From: an uncultured Eubacteriales bacterium
Lineage (GTDB): Bacteria > Bacillota > Clostridia > Oscillospirales > Acutalibacteraceae
DNA: 64,000 nucleotides
Assembly (NCBI GenBank): GCA_905198155.1
Contig: CAJKBQ010000007.1
Span: 32,335-96,334, forward strand
Direction of reading: 5' to 3'
In this document: positions 10,501-18,702 of the stretch, piece by piece
Layout: every line of letters starts with the position of its first letter
Position numbering within the stretch: position 1 is the first letter of the stretch
The notes under the pieces: model-generated
Seen by the model: the letters and a program-made list of their open reading frames with translations, nothing else
The model's database searches: none
Told to the model about the DNA's origin: nothing
Position numbers and translations under genes: made by a program

Positions 10501-11956
10501 TTTGGGCTTCGGCGGCGACAAAGTGCCGGATATCGACCTGAACTTTTCCGGCGAATACCAGTCGAGCGCGCACCGGTACACGGAAGTGCTGTTCGGCAGC
10601 GCCAACGTGTTCAAAGCCGGTACCATCGCCACCATCGCCGAAAAAACGGCGGAGGCATTCGTCAAAAAATACGCGGCGGAGCGGTCGCTGACGTTCTCCC
10701 GGGCGGAAATTTCGCGGCTGGCCGCGGGCTTTACCGGCGTGAAGCGCACCACCGGTCAGCACCCCGCCGGGATGATCGTGGTGCCGACGTACAAGGATAT
10801 TTACGACTTTACCCCCATCCAGCGCCCGGCCGACGCCACCGATACCACCACCGTCACCACACATTTCGACTTTCATTCCATTCATGACAATATTTGTAAA
10901 CTTGATATTCTGGGACACGATGTGCCGACGACATACAAATATCTGGAAGAAAATACCGGCATTCCGGTGATGGACGTCTCGATGAGCGACCCGGATGTGA
11001 TGAACTTGTTCATCTCCCCGGCGGCCCTCGGCGTCACGGAGGAGGACATCGACTGCGACACCGGCTCCCTTTCGCTGCCGGAAGTCGGTACCAATTTTGT
11101 GCGAAAAATGCTGCTGGAATGCCAACCCAAAACGTTTGCCGACCTGCTGCAAATTTCCGGCCTGTCGCACGGCACCGGCGTGTGGGCGGGCAACGCGCAG
11201 GATCTGATTCACAACGGCACCTGCACCATCTCCAACGTGATCGGTACGCGCGACTCGATCATGACATACCTGATTCACAAGGGATTGGAGCCGAAAATGG
11301 CGTTCAAAATCATGGAAATCGTCCGGAAAGGCAAGGCCGCCAAGCTGCTGACCGAAGAGCACATTCAGGCGATGAAAGACCACGACGTGCCGCAGTGGTA
11401 CATCGATTCGTGCATGAAGATTCAATATATGTTCCCCAAAGCGCACGCCGCGGCCTACATGATCGCTACGCTGCGACTGGGGTGGTACAAAGTGCATCAA
11501 CCGCTGGGGTACTACGCGGCGTATTTCAGCGCGCGCGGCGAAGGGTTCGACGCCGCCACCGCGATGCAGGGCGTCGATGCCGTCCGCGCCAAGCTCCAAG
11601 AGCTGAAACGCAAAGGATTTGACCAAAGCGCCAAAGAAAAGCAAATGTTCCCGTTTTACCAGGTCATCAACGAAATGCTCACGCGCGGGATTGAGCTGCT
11701 GCCGGTCGATTTGTACCAGTCGGACGCCAAACGCTACCGGATTGAGGACGGGAAAATCCGCCTGCCGTTCGGCTCGCTGGACGGCGTGGGCGAGGCGGCG
11801 GCGGAAAGCTTGCAGCACGCGCGCGACGGCGGACCGTATATCTCGGTCGAGGATTTGCGCATTCGTTCCAAAATCTCAAAATCTGTCATCGAGACGCTTC
11901 GCGCTGTCGGCGCGCTCGACTGCTTGCCGGAGACCAGCCAGATCACACTGTTCTGA
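7592..11956 (+). CDS. polC: DNA polymerase III alpha subunit, PolC type
   Basis: Replicative polymerase of low-GC Gram-positives with built-in proofreading. Order: N-terminal and OB-fold region (1-340), PHP domain starting at ELHLHTNMS (about 350), a DEDDh exonuclease inserted in PHP (about 437-600; FDTETTGLS, HNAPFDVGF, HRACDDARV), then PHP remainder and polymerase with two CPKC zinc pairs (about 925-955) and the catalytic PDIDLNFSGEYQ (about 978). 1454 residues is the PolC norm. GTG start with AAGGAG upstream, 31 bases after ispG. Confidence 0.97.
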   Translation: MGKRNILEFLRTLGAGETELRGLPDGEIAALDIDHAARVIRLTAHFAQPLTSAEQAAFQRLLTVPALQLRSAELRPIYPPDTLTDACIPAILDELMQAHAGAAGFFTGAAGKLDGSVLTITLRNGGQAMMTALGLEKELIRLIRARFQRTVELKFDGVTAVTPETPSYIAAQEKAVETQKRAAVAHKVERHAREMHDADRVRGDEPTTISIRPAGFIPQILLSTAEPIFGKRIHVHPTPIANLPRGEAETAAVTVWGDVLSAESKDTKDGKRVIVTVTVTDYTDSTTLKAILDKEKAEPLLRLSAGDTLLVNGSFSFDTFDKEYAIRVRDVNTVEKLKVVDDAPEKRVELHLHTNMSALDALTPAGQLVQRAYEWGHRAIAITDHGVAQAFPEAMNAANAIKKSGGHIKVLYGTEAYFVNNLVPIADHVPDVPLESEYIVFDTETTGLSAETERLTEIGAVRIRDGAVIEEFDTFVNPEKPIPAKITELTGITDEMVRTAPSEAEALRKFMEFCGPNPILVAHNAPFDVGFIRKAAARSGIEFAFSSIDSLPLARAVLPDLKNHKLDTVATALKLPPFRHHRACDDARVLAEAFLLLIQRVKEDTSAKSVRDLNTALAGADPKKIPSYHQIILVQNAVGLKNLYKLISKAHLDYYYKRPRIPKTELIALREGLIIGSACEAGELFRAVVAGKSWGELKEIASFYDFLEIQPIGNNEFMVRTGAAKDDEQLRDYNRTIVKLGEELNIPVVATCDVHFLEPYDQIYRQILQAGQGYTDVEHQPPLYFRTTPEMLAEFDYLGKEKAYEIVVTNPNQIADRIEEVEPVLGGFYPPEIPGSDEDLQRITWEKAKSVYGDPLPKVVHDRLDKELHSIVDNGYSVLYMTAQKLVADSNAHGYLVGSRGSVGSSFVATMAGISEVNPLPPHYVCPKCCHSEFFLDGSYGSGYDLPPKKCPKCGAEYQRDGHEIPFETFLGFGGDKVPDIDLNFSGEYQSSAHRYTEVLFGSANVFKAGTIATIAEKTAEAFVKKYAAERSLTFSRAEISRLAAGFTGVKRTTGQHPAGMIVVPTYKDIYDFTPIQRPADATDTTTVTTHFDFHSIHDNICKLDILGHDVPTTYKYLEENTGIPVMDVSMSDPDVMNLFISPAALGVTEEDIDCDTGSLSLPEVGTNFVRKMLLECQPKTFADLLQISGLSHGTGVWAGNAQDLIHNGTCTISNVIGTRDSIMTYLIHKGLEPKMAFKIMEIVRKGKAAKLLTEEHIQAMKDHDVPQWYIDSCMKIQYMFPKAHAAAYMIATLRLGWYKVHQPLGYYAAYFSARGEGFDAATAMQGVDAVRAKLQELKRKGFDQSAKEKQMFPFYQVINEMLTRGIELLPVDLYQSDAKRYRIEDGKIRLPFGSLDGVGEAAAESLQHARDGGPYISVEDLRIRSKISKSVIETLRAVGALDCLPETSQITLF

Positions 11957-12020
11957 ACGGTTCGTTTTGCTGCAAAACGCGAAAAAATTGCATTTTTTCT
12001 GCATTCCTGCGCCAAATCCC

Positions 12021-12049
12021 TTGCTATTTGATGCGTTTTCTGATATGAT
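12021..12049 (+). promoter_or_regulatory. Sigma-A-type promoter before the small membrane protein gene
   Basis: TTGCTA (12021-12026), 17-base spacer, TATGAT (12044-12049), about 40 bases before the start codon at 12090. It gives this gene a transcript separate from polC. Confidence 0.65.
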
Positions 12050-12089
12050 ATAAAAAGAACGATTTTGCAGAAAAAAGGCGGGGTTTTGA

Positions 12090-12509
12090 ATGAAAAACGC
12101 AGAAATTGCGAATGTGCATTCGGCGAAAGAAATCTTGCGGAAGGTCGGGCGCAGCATCGGCGCCGTTGCGTCCGCAGTGCGCACCTGGTGGGAAAATGGC
12201 AATTCGTACCAGCACCGGGCATACGGCTGGGCAGTGACCGGATTTGTGCTTTGCCTGCTGAACCTGTTCACGGTGGGGCTGCTGCCGGTGATGAGTTACC
12301 TGGCGATTGCGTGCTGCGCAGTGGCGCTGTTCCGCGGCAACCGCGCGCTGATCTCCCCGCTGGGGATTGCGCTGGGCGTCGTGGGGCTGATTTTGTCGCA
12401 GCGGGTGTACCACGCGGTCAGTCTGTATGCGACCGACGCGGACGCGTTCCGGCAGGTGCTGACGGACGCGATGACCAAAGTGCAGTCCACCATCGCCGGA
12501 CTGGTGTGA
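12090..12509 (+). CDS. Small membrane protein with two or three helices, DUF4190-like
   Basis: A 139-residue protein of unknown function. After a basic, soluble N-terminus of about 50 residues come hydrophobic segments at about 51-72 and 86-110, the second glycine-rich (PLGIALGVVGLILS), which resembles the DUF4190 type of short membrane protein; I cannot assign it firmly. It has its own promoter and lies between polC and yebC on the same strand. No catalytic motif is visible. Confidence 0.6.
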   Translation: MKNAEIANVHSAKEILRKVGRSIGAVASAVRTWWENGNSYQHRAYGWAVTGFVLCLLNLFTVGLLPVMSYLAIACCAVALFRGNRALISPLGIALGVVGLILSQRVYHAVSLYATDADAFRQVLTDAMTKVQSTIAGLV

Positions 12510-12542
12510 GACGCGATTTTTTGCAAAAACACGCGGAAACGC

Positions 12543-12571
12543 TTGCATTTGGCGCGAAAAAATGATAAAAT
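12543..12571 (+). promoter_or_regulatory. Promoter for yebC
   Basis: TTGCAT (12543-12548), 17-base spacer, TAAAAT (12566-12571), followed by GGAGG at 12591-12595 and the ATG at 12605. Confidence 0.6.
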
Positions 12572-12604
12572 GATTTGTATTTGATTTTCTGGAGGTTGAC
12601 ATCC

Positions 12605-13351
12605 ATGTCCGGACATTCGAAATGGAATAATATCAAACGTAAAAAAGAGAAAACCGACGGCGCGCGCGCGAAAATCTTCACGAAGATCGGCCGCGAACTG
12701 GCGGTGGCCGTGCGCGAAGGCGGCAGCGCCGACCCGAACGCAAACTCGAAGCTGAAAGACTGCATCGCCAAAGCCAAAGCGAACAACGTCCCGAACGACA
12801 ATATCGAGCGGATCATCAAAAAAGCGGCGGGCGACGGCAACTCCGAGCAGTACGAAGCCATCACGTACGAAGGCTACGGCCCGTCCGGCATTGCGGTGAT
12901 CGTGGAGACGCTGACCGACAACCGCAACCGTACGGCCGGCGATATTCGCCATTATTTTGACAAATACGGCGGCAATTTGGGCACCAGCGGCTGTGTTTCG
13001 TTCATGTTTGAGCGCAAGGGACAGATCGTCATCGAGCGCGAAGGGCTGGACGAAGACACCGTGATGGAAGACGCGCTGGAAGCCGGGGCGTCCGATTTCA
13101 ACGCCGAAGAAGATGTGTTCGAAATTTCCACCGAGCCGGACGATATGGGCGCGGTGCGCGATGCGCTGGAAGCGAAAGGCTACACGTTTTTGTCGGCCGA
13201 AGTGGCGGAGGTGCCGTCCACGACGGTGGATTTGACCGACGAGGACGCCATTGAGAAAATGACGAAGCTGCTCGAAATGCTCGATGACAACGACGACGTG
13301 CAGGAAGTGTACCATAACTGGAATATGCCGGAAGAAGAGGACGAGGACTAA
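12605..13351 (+). CDS. yebC: YebC/PmpR family protein (TACO1-like)
   Basis: Conserved YebC family, reported as a transcriptional regulator in some bacteria and as a translation factor easing ribosome stalling at proline-rich stretches in others. The N-terminus MSGHSKWNNIKRKK is the family hallmark; VPNDNIERIIKKA, YEGYGPSGIAV and the acidic C-terminus also fit. The ATG at 12605 carries GGAGG nine bases upstream and gives 248 residues, the usual size; an upstream in-frame ATG at 12575 has no site. Confidence 0.93.
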   Translation: MSGHSKWNNIKRKKEKTDGARAKIFTKIGRELAVAVREGGSADPNANSKLKDCIAKAKANNVPNDNIERIIKKAAGDGNSEQYEAITYEGYGPSGIAVIVETLTDNRNRTAGDIRHYFDKYGGNLGTSGCVSFMFERKGQIVIEREGLDEDTVMEDALEAGASDFNAEEDVFEISTEPDDMGAVRDALEAKGYTFLSAEVAEVPSTTVDLTDEDAIEKMTKLLEMLDDNDDVQEVYHNWNMPEEEDED

Positions 13352-13388
13352 GGTTCTTGTGCGGTTCGGCGTAATTTGATTTAATTGG

Positions 13389-13431
13389 AAAAAGGCGGTC
13401 TGCCCTTGGTGGGGGTGGGGCGTCTTTTTTT
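13389..13431 (+). terminator. Rho-independent terminator after yebC
   Basis: AAAAAGGCG pairs with CGTCTTTTT (one G-T wobble) around a G/C-rich loop, ending in a run of seven T. It ends the yebC transcript before the AT-rich island. Confidence 0.7.
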
Positions 13432-13492
13432 CGCTTAAAATAAGAAAATTGTGGATACTTAAATAAAATTCGACATTTTTATGAATTAACTA

Positions 13493-13521
13493 TTGACATT
13501 CCAAAGTGCATGGCGTATAAT
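13493..13521 (+). promoter_or_regulatory. Near-consensus promoter for the two-gene AT-rich island
   Basis: TTGACA (13493-13498), 17-base spacer, TATAAT (13516-13521), about 30 bases before the ATG at 13554. Confidence 0.8.
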
Positions 13522-13553
13522 ATGTATATCAAACATAGATGGGAGAATGAAAA

Positions 13554-13829
13554 ATGTTTCAGGACGTTGGCGGATCAATACGGGGTGTCGCAAAGTTTTT
13601 TGGGTATTTGGGGTTAATTGGTGGTATAGGCGTTTGGTTCATTCTCTTATTTATTGCGCAGGTCGCGCTGGCTTTCATCGCGCTCGGCAGCGGAATTGTG
13701 CTGTTTCTTTCATCGTTTGCATTGTATGGTTTTGGTCAGCTTGTGGATGATGTGCACGCAATCGCGCAATCAAATCAACCGGAAACTACGCAAAAAAGCG
13801 AAGAATCGGACGAATTGCCGGATCTTTGA
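13554..13829 (+). CDS. Small two-helix membrane protein, unknown function
   Basis: A 91-residue protein with two hydrophobic stretches (about 18-38 and 40-62) and an acidic, polar C-terminus ending SDELPDL. GGGAGAATGAAAA precedes the ATG. I do not recognise the family. Base composition is visibly richer in A/T than neighbouring genes. The next gene starts 14 bases after its stop, so the two very likely form an operon driven by the consensus promoter at 13493. Confidence 0.6.
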   Translation: MFQDVGGSIRGVAKFFGYLGLIGGIGVWFILLFIAQVALAFIALGSGIVLFLSSFALYGFGQLVDDVHAIAQSNQPETTQKSEESDELPDL

Positions 13830-13843
13830 TGGAGGGAAAAACA

Positions 13844-14980
13844 ATGGAAGCACGTTACACGCAGTTATTTGTAAAGCACGATAATCTGTACACAGAAGGT
13901 GCCCCAGTTTGCATCGCGGCATACGCGCTGTTGCGGGACAATCAGACAGAAAAGCTGGTTGCACAAATCAAAATGGTCAATTTATCGTCGCAGGCGATCC
14001 GGGCGGTGAAGGTATCTATTTGCGCCGTTGACGCTTTCGGGGCGAAAATCGACGCTGTCGGTGTGTATCAATATACAGGGCTTGATGTACATCGAGACGA
14101 GGCGTTCGGACACAAAACTGCGGTGATTTTGCCGAGTCCGTTGGTTGCGAGCTTTACTTGCAAGTGCTTGGGCGTTGTTTTTCAGGACGGAGGAACATGG
14201 AGTGCACCGGAGAACGCGGTATGGACACCGTTGGCGAAGCCTAACGAAATATTCAAAGGACTTGGAGGAATGGCTCTTCAGTATAAACGGGAAATAGGCG
14301 AAGACGCGAAATTTGTTCCGGAAACGGATCGGGATTTGTGGTTGTGTACTTGTGGCGCAATCAACCGCGCGAGCGAGGCACTGTGCCATAAGTGCGAAAA
14401 GTCCAAAGAGAAGATGTTCTCGAAGCTGGATGTGAACGCTTTGGCGGAGCATCATAAATTGTTTTTGCAACAGGAATTGGCGCAAAAAGAGAAAGAGGAG
14501 GAAGCAAAGAAAAAGGAGGCCGAGGCAGCACGCAAGCAGAGAAAGAAGGTCTGGATTTGGGCCATTTCTGTAATTGCGCTGGTTCTTGTTGTGGTGGGGA
14601 TTTATATTGTGCCACAAGAAATAAAGTATGGTGCAAAATATAAGGATGCGATTGCGTTGGCAGAAAAAGGGGAGTATAGTGCGGCAGTAGATGAGCTTGA
14701 GAAAATGGAAGGGTACTGGAGGGCAAAAGCAAAGATAAAAGAAATAGAACAGGACGAAACAGATTTCGCGCGTTTGACGGAACTAATTGATAGTTTGGAA
14801 AAATTCAATGCACCAAAGGGCTTGGAAAGATTCTATGGAATTCCTGAAAAAATAGAAGAGGCGGAGAAACTTGTAAATAAATTAGAAAAACGTAGAAACT
14901 GCGAGGTGCTTCCGTTAAAAACAAGTCTTAAGTTAATAAAGATGAAGTACAACTACAATGTTAATAGCAATTCGAAATAA
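13844..14980 (+). CDS. Zinc-ribbon, coiled-coil, single-pass membrane protein, unknown function
   Basis: A 378-residue protein. Residues 1-160 look like a beta-rich cytoplasmic domain; a zinc ribbon follows at about 165-190 (LCTCGAINRASEALCHKCEK, C-x-C and C-x2-C); then a charged coiled coil rich in Lys/Glu (about 205-235), one membrane helix (about 236-256, ending IYIVPQ) and a helical, tetratricopeptide-like tail with KGEYSAAVDELEKM. The start at 13844 has GGAGGG upstream. A/T content rises towards the 3' end. Sensor or scaffold roles are conceivable but unsupported. Confidence 0.6.
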   Translation: MEARYTQLFVKHDNLYTEGAPVCIAAYALLRDNQTEKLVAQIKMVNLSSQAIRAVKVSICAVDAFGAKIDAVGVYQYTGLDVHRDEAFGHKTAVILPSPLVASFTCKCLGVVFQDGGTWSAPENAVWTPLAKPNEIFKGLGGMALQYKREIGEDAKFVPETDRDLWLCTCGAINRASEALCHKCEKSKEKMFSKLDVNALAEHHKLFLQQELAQKEKEEEAKKKEAEAARKQRKKVWIWAISVIALVLVVVGIYIVPQEIKYGAKYKDAIALAEKGEYSAAVDELEKMEGYWRAKAKIKEIEQDETDFARLTELIDSLEKFNAPKGLERFYGIPEKIEEAEKLVNKLEKRRNCEVLPLKTSLKLIKMKYNYNVNSNSK

Positions 14981-15066
14981 TATGCAAACATTGACAAATC
15001 TCTTATTTCACCCCATATTTTAAGGGAAATCCGCACCCAATCGGCAGTTTATGCGCTGCAACATAA

Positions 15067-15100
15067 AAAAACCTCTTTGCAAATTTGCAAAGAGGTTTTT
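15067..15100. terminator. Perfect palindromic bidirectional terminator
   Basis: A flawless 17+17 inverted repeat centred at 15083/15084 with A5 on one side and T5 on the other. It serves the plus-strand island gene and the convergent minus-strand hydrolase operon. The rest of the 150-base gap shows nothing else. Confidence 0.9.
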
Positions 15101-15132
15101 GCGATTTTAAGAGGAGCCTAACGTCGAACCCT

Positions 15133-16623
15133 TTACCCCCGCACACCCCCCGCAAACCCGCTGTACTCGTCCATAAACCACTCTGCCGTCTTTTCCATCC
15201 GCACAGCGACCGCGTCGCCCTTGAACGAGATCGTGACCGCCAAATTGCCGAAGTAATCGTCCGCCACGAACGACCGCAGGAACAGCTTGTGCGGTTCGCG
15301 CCAGACCGCCGCGTTGAGACAGCGGTACCCGCGTCCCAGCGGGTGATTGATCGATGCGCCGGAATACTGCGTCTCCGGGAATTCGGCTTCCACATATTGC
15401 CCAAGCCCAAACGGGAAGCGCTTTTCGCCGCGGTCGGTGTCCAGCACCAGCGCGCCGCCGTCCCCGTCGAAATGCAGCACAAACGCGCGGATGCCCATCG
15501 GATTCGGGTTCAGCCGATAGCGCACGCCGTCCACCTGCGATGCGAATTCGGACGACGATTCGCCCGCCGGCAGTGCAATTTTCAGCCCGCTCAGCAGCGA
15601 TTGCAGTTCGTTGTACGCGGCGTCGTCCCTCGGCAGCGCGTCGGATTGCAGCCGGTCGAGGACATAGAACCGCAGGTAATCGTAGATGTATGCGTATCCG
15701 GCCGGTGCGCCCTGCGTGTCGCTGGTGCAGACGAACAGGAAGTCATTCGCCGGGTCGCAAATCGCCAGCTGGCCGCCCATGCCGAGGAACGAGAACGTGC
15801 CGTCGGCGGTGCACCAAATCTGGTACCCGTAGCCGTGGCCGTGCAGCCCGTCGGTGTGGCCGTCGGTGCAGTTGTCAATCTGGCGCGACGTCGCCGCGCG
15901 CGCGTACGATTCGCTCAGGTACCGCACGCCGTCCACGCATCCGGCGCCCAGAAAGACGCGCGCAAACCGCGCCAGATCGCGCGTGGTGCAGATGACGCCG
16001 GAGCCGCCCCAGGAATGGCCTTCCGGCGCGCGGACGCACCAGGCGTCCTCCGAAAAGCCCAGTTCACGCAGCATTTTGTCTTTGAGGTAATCCAAAAAGG
16101 GTTTCCCCGTCAGCCGTTCTACCAGCACGTCCAGCACATAGGTCGCGGAGGTGTCGTAGTGGAACAGTGTTCCGGCCGGGTGATCCGGCGCGATGGTTGG
16201 GTGAAAGAACGAGTGCAGCCAGTTCATCCGGTCAACGCCGGGCTGGGTGTAGGTTGCGCCGGTGGGGTAGGGTGTGGACATCATCAGCAGGTCGCGGATG
16301 GTGGTTTCCGCCAGGTACGGGTCGCGCTGCGCGGGCAGCTGATCCGGGAAATAATCGACGATTTTGTCCGTCAGGCGCAGCTTGCCTTCGTCCACTAAGC
16401 AGCCGATGGCCGCGCTGGTGAAAGTTTTGCTGACGGAATACATCCGGTGCTTGGACGACGCCGTAAACGGCGCCCAATACCCTTCGGCAAACACGCGGCC
16501 GTGCCGCATCATCAAAAAGCTGTGGTGCATTTCGCCGCGGCGGTTCAGCGCGCGGACAAAATCCGTGACCCACGCGGGGGACACACCGACCGATTCCGGC
16601 CGGGTAAATTGAATCGCATCCAT
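15133..16623 (-). CDS. Serine hydrolase of the beta-lactamase/transpeptidase fold (class C type)
   Basis: Member of the PF00144 group (class C beta-lactamases, DD-peptidases, esterases). The catalytic SxxK tetrad is SVSK at residues 63-66; YDTSATY is the likely second motif with its Tyr, and GMGGQ the third. 496 residues includes an extra C-terminal beta domain of about 130 residues. No signal peptide, so it is probably cytoplasmic and more likely an esterase/amidase than a drug-resistance enzyme. The frame stays open to 17088 but that overlaps the neighbour; the ATG at 16623 has GGAGGAG nine bases upstream. Last gene of a three-gene operon. Confidence 0.85.
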   Translation of the reverse strand: MDAIQFTRPESVGVSPAWVTDFVRALNRRGEMHHSFLMMRHGRVFAEGYWAPFTASSKHRMYSVSKTFTSAAIGCLVDEGKLRLTDKIVDYFPDQLPAQRDPYLAETTIRDLLMMSTPYPTGATYTQPGVDRMNWLHSFFHPTIAPDHPAGTLFHYDTSATYVLDVLVERLTGKPFLDYLKDKMLRELGFSEDAWCVRAPEGHSWGGSGVICTTRDLARFARVFLGAGCVDGVRYLSESYARAATSRQIDNCTDGHTDGLHGHGYGYQIWCTADGTFSFLGMGGQLAICDPANDFLFVCTSDTQGAPAGYAYIYDYLRFYVLDRLQSDALPRDDAAYNELQSLLSGLKIALPAGESSSEFASQVDGVRYRLNPNPMGIRAFVLHFDGDGGALVLDTDRGEKRFPFGLGQYVEAEFPETQYSGASINHPLGRGYRCLNAAVWREPHKLFLRSFVADDYFGNLAVTISFKGDAVAVRMEKTAEWFMDEYSGFAGGVRG

Positions 16624-16655
16624 TTTTTTCTGCTCCTCCATGCAATGAAATGGGA

Positions 16656-17690
16656 TTATTTGGCCCACTGCAAGAATTTCGCGGCGGTGTCCAGCTCGTT
16701 TTCGTAGAAGCACAGGCGGAACCGGTACGTCAGCGTTTGCCCGGCCGGGATGGTCAGGCCGCCTTTGAAGTATAGATTGTTCGCGGCGAACAGACCGTAG
16801 TTGCGGATGTGCCAGGTGGTGGGGTAACGCTCGTTGTCCTCGTGGTCGAACGCGGCGATGCCGTAGCGGCGGCCGTCGATCACGCCGGCGTAGTCGCACC
16901 ACGGTGCGGGGCGACCCCAGCATTCGTCCTCGTTTTCCGCGCCGTATGCGTTGCGGAACTGGCCGCCGCGGTCGGCGCGGAGGGATTCGTTGACGCGGAT
17001 GCCCAGCGGCCCGGCTTCTTTCGTCGGGCCGAACTGCACGTCGCCGTACGATGCGGTGAACGTGACCGTCAGATCCACGGTGCGGCACGCGGCGGATTGA
17101 TTGTAGAACGTAAAGGTGCGCTGCTCATCGACGAACGGCCGGCCGTCCAGCGATTCCCACACATTGCGTGCGGTGAATGCGCCGTATGCCGCGCCGGATA
17201 CGATCTCCGTCGGTGCGCCGGCACGCTCGCGGCCATAGGTGCCGTATTCGTTCCAGAAATCGACGCCGTTGACGTCGCCGACGGCCACGAATACCGACCG
17301 CTGGTGCGGATGCTCTTTGGTTTCGAGATCCAGCCGCGTGAACGGGACGCCGGTCGAGGCCATCACCGGGCCGAGGAAGGGTTTCAGAAACGCGTCGGAA
17401 TAGACATACCGCGTGAACAGCTGGTCGCCGATGCGCACTTCCAGCGCGGATTCGCCGTCCGCCGGAGTGAATGTTACGCCGCCCGCCGTCGGTTCGTCGC
17501 TCAGCGTGAACGTTACCGGCACGCCGCGCGCCGCATCGGCGATCACGACGAAGCCGTCCGCTGTTTTCTGCGCCGGGAAGCGCCGCCCGTCCGTCGTGAC
17601 GGCGGATTGAACGGTGTCCGGAATAGCTTCTGCCTGAACGTAAAACGGCTCCTGATACACGGTGCGCCGCGCCTGAATTTGATAAGTCAT
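16656..17690 (-). CDS. PmoA-like family protein (DUF6807)
   Basis: A 344-residue protein resembling the DUF6807/PmoA family, named after methane oxygenase similarity but found with carbohydrate-use genes in many bacteria. Motifs: FLGPVMASTGVPFTR, the His-rich EHPHQRS (about residues 124-130), GDVNGVDFW, and near the C-terminus IAAFDHEDNERYPTTWHIRN. Its ATG sits one base after the stop of the upstream gene and has GGGAGG nine bases away. Reaction unknown; a role in processing a sugar or glycoside is inferred only from its neighbours. Confidence 0.75.
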   Translation of the reverse strand: MTYQIQARRTVYQEPFYVQAEAIPDTVQSAVTTDGRRFPAQKTADGFVVIADAARGVPVTFTLSDEPTAGGVTFTPADGESALEVRIGDQLFTRYVYSDAFLKPFLGPVMASTGVPFTRLDLETKEHPHQRSVFVAVGDVNGVDFWNEYGTYGRERAGAPTEIVSGAAYGAFTARNVWESLDGRPFVDEQRTFTFYNQSAACRTVDLTVTFTASYGDVQFGPTKEAGPLGIRVNESLRADRGGQFRNAYGAENEDECWGRPAPWCDYAGVIDGRRYGIAAFDHEDNERYPTTWHIRNYGLFAANNLYFKGGLTIPAGQTLTYRFRLCFYENELDTAAKFLQWAK

Positions 17691-17691
17691 G

Positions 17692-18516
17692 TCAAAATAC
17701 CTCCCGCATAAACGGATATGCCATCCGCACATCCGACGCAAAATCTTCGTACCGGCACTCGATCGTGACGCGGCCGCTGTACGGCGTGCCGCCCAGCACC
17801 GCGCCGAACGTGCGCAGGTAATCGCCGCCCGCCCGGTTGGGAATCAGGCGATCCGGCGGCTCCGCCACATGGACGTGGCGCAGGATATCCTCGTTTTCCA
17901 CCAGCACCGTCAGCGGTTCGTCCTCGCGGTACATATGATACGCGTCGGCCAGCAGTTTCAGATTCGGCAGGTTCAGCCGCCGCACAATCGCTGCGCCGGC
18001 CGGGACGGTGTTGATGGCGTTGTCCTCGCTTTTGTTCAGCGGCTCGATCACGATGGTGACGCCGTGCACCCGCGCGATGGATTCCGCTTCGGTCAAAAAT
18101 GCATCCAGCTCGGCCTGCGCCTGCTCGGGATCCATCTCGTCCGGGATATGGCGCGCGGCGCCGCTGCCGAACACGACGTATTCCACGCCGACCAGCTCCA
18201 TCCGCCGCAGCGCGTCCTGCAAATAGGCGCGGATGGCGGCGTGATCTGCCTGTGCGCCGAGCAGCGGCAGCCGGCCGGGGATAAAGCTGTTGCACACCTC
18301 GACCCGGAACGCACCGCTGCGGTACGCGTCAGCGGCCTCCGCCAGTTCCGCTTCCGACAGCTCCATCAGCCGGGCGACGGTGATTTCAATATAATCGTAC
18401 CCCATTTCGCGCACAGCCTGATAACCGCTGCGCAGCGATTGCAGCGGCGACGGATCCACCGCGGCGACGCCCTGCGGCATGAACGATCCGCCGGGCAAAC
18501 AACATCCGATTCGCAT
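17692..18516 (-). CDS. Sugar phosphate isomerase/epimerase (xylose isomerase-like TIM barrel)
   Basis: A 274-residue AP-endonuclease-2/xylose-isomerase-like barrel. Seen: start MRIGCCLPGG, YDYIEITVARL, VEVCNSFIPG, EYVVFGSGAAR, GVTIVIEPLNKSEDN (metal Glu), LLADAYHMYR (metal Asp/His), HVHVAEPPDR (metal His) and VTIECRYE. Substrate cannot be read from the sequence. First gene of the operon, with AAGGAAGG before the ATG, divergent from the AraC regulator. Confidence 0.88.
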   Translation of the reverse strand: MRIGCCLPGGSFMPQGVAAVDPSPLQSLRSGYQAVREMGYDYIEITVARLMELSEAELAEAADAYRSGAFRVEVCNSFIPGRLPLLGAQADHAAIRAYLQDALRRMELVGVEYVVFGSGAARHIPDEMDPEQAQAELDAFLTEAESIARVHGVTIVIEPLNKSEDNAINTVPAGAAIVRRLNLPNLKLLADAYHMYREDEPLTVLVENEDILRHVHVAEPPDRLIPNRAGGDYLRTFGAVLGGTPYSGRVTIECRYEDFASDVRMAYPFMREVF

Positions 18517-18557
18517 AGTGATTTTCCTTCCTTTCGCGTCGATACGCGTTTACCTTG

Positions 18558-18586
18558 ATTATACGGGAACGCAGCGCGTTCGTCAA
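18558..18586 (-). promoter_or_regulatory. Promoter of the hydrolase/DUF6807/isomerase operon
   Basis: Read on the minus strand: TTGACG (18586-18581), 17-base spacer, TATAAT (18563-18558), about 40 bases before the first gene. The divergent AraC promoter lies about 50 bases away. Confidence 0.75.
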
Positions 18587-18637
18587 CGCGGAAACGGACG
18601 AAAATCGAAAAATCTGCCGCCAATTTGAAAATAAAGC

Positions 18638-18665
18638 TTGATTTTTTTTCTGGAAATGATACAAT
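18638..18665 (+). promoter_or_regulatory. Promoter of the AraC-family gene
   Basis: TTGATT (18638-18643), 16-base spacer, TACAAT (18660-18665), about 38 bases before the ATG at 18703. Confidence 0.6.
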
Positions 18666-18702
18666 TGAACGGAAGAGATCTTTTTGCGAAGGAGGGCGGC
18701 GG

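Noticed and set aside
9983..11818. 611-residue minus-strand open frame within polC
   Set aside because: Shadow of the polymerase domain; no start site or motif.
11957..12020. Terminator after polC
   Set aside because: CGTTTT/AAAACG and GAAAAAA/TTTTTTC stems are A/T-weak and not followed by a proper T-run; not convincing.
15133..16623. Antibiotic-resistance beta-lactamase
   Set aside because: No signal peptide, an extra C-terminal domain and sugar-type operon context argue for a metabolic hydrolase.
16624..17088. N-terminal extension of the beta-lactamase-fold protein
   Set aside because: Arg-rich out-of-frame reading of the DUF6807 gene; the ATG at 16623 has a strong ribosome site.
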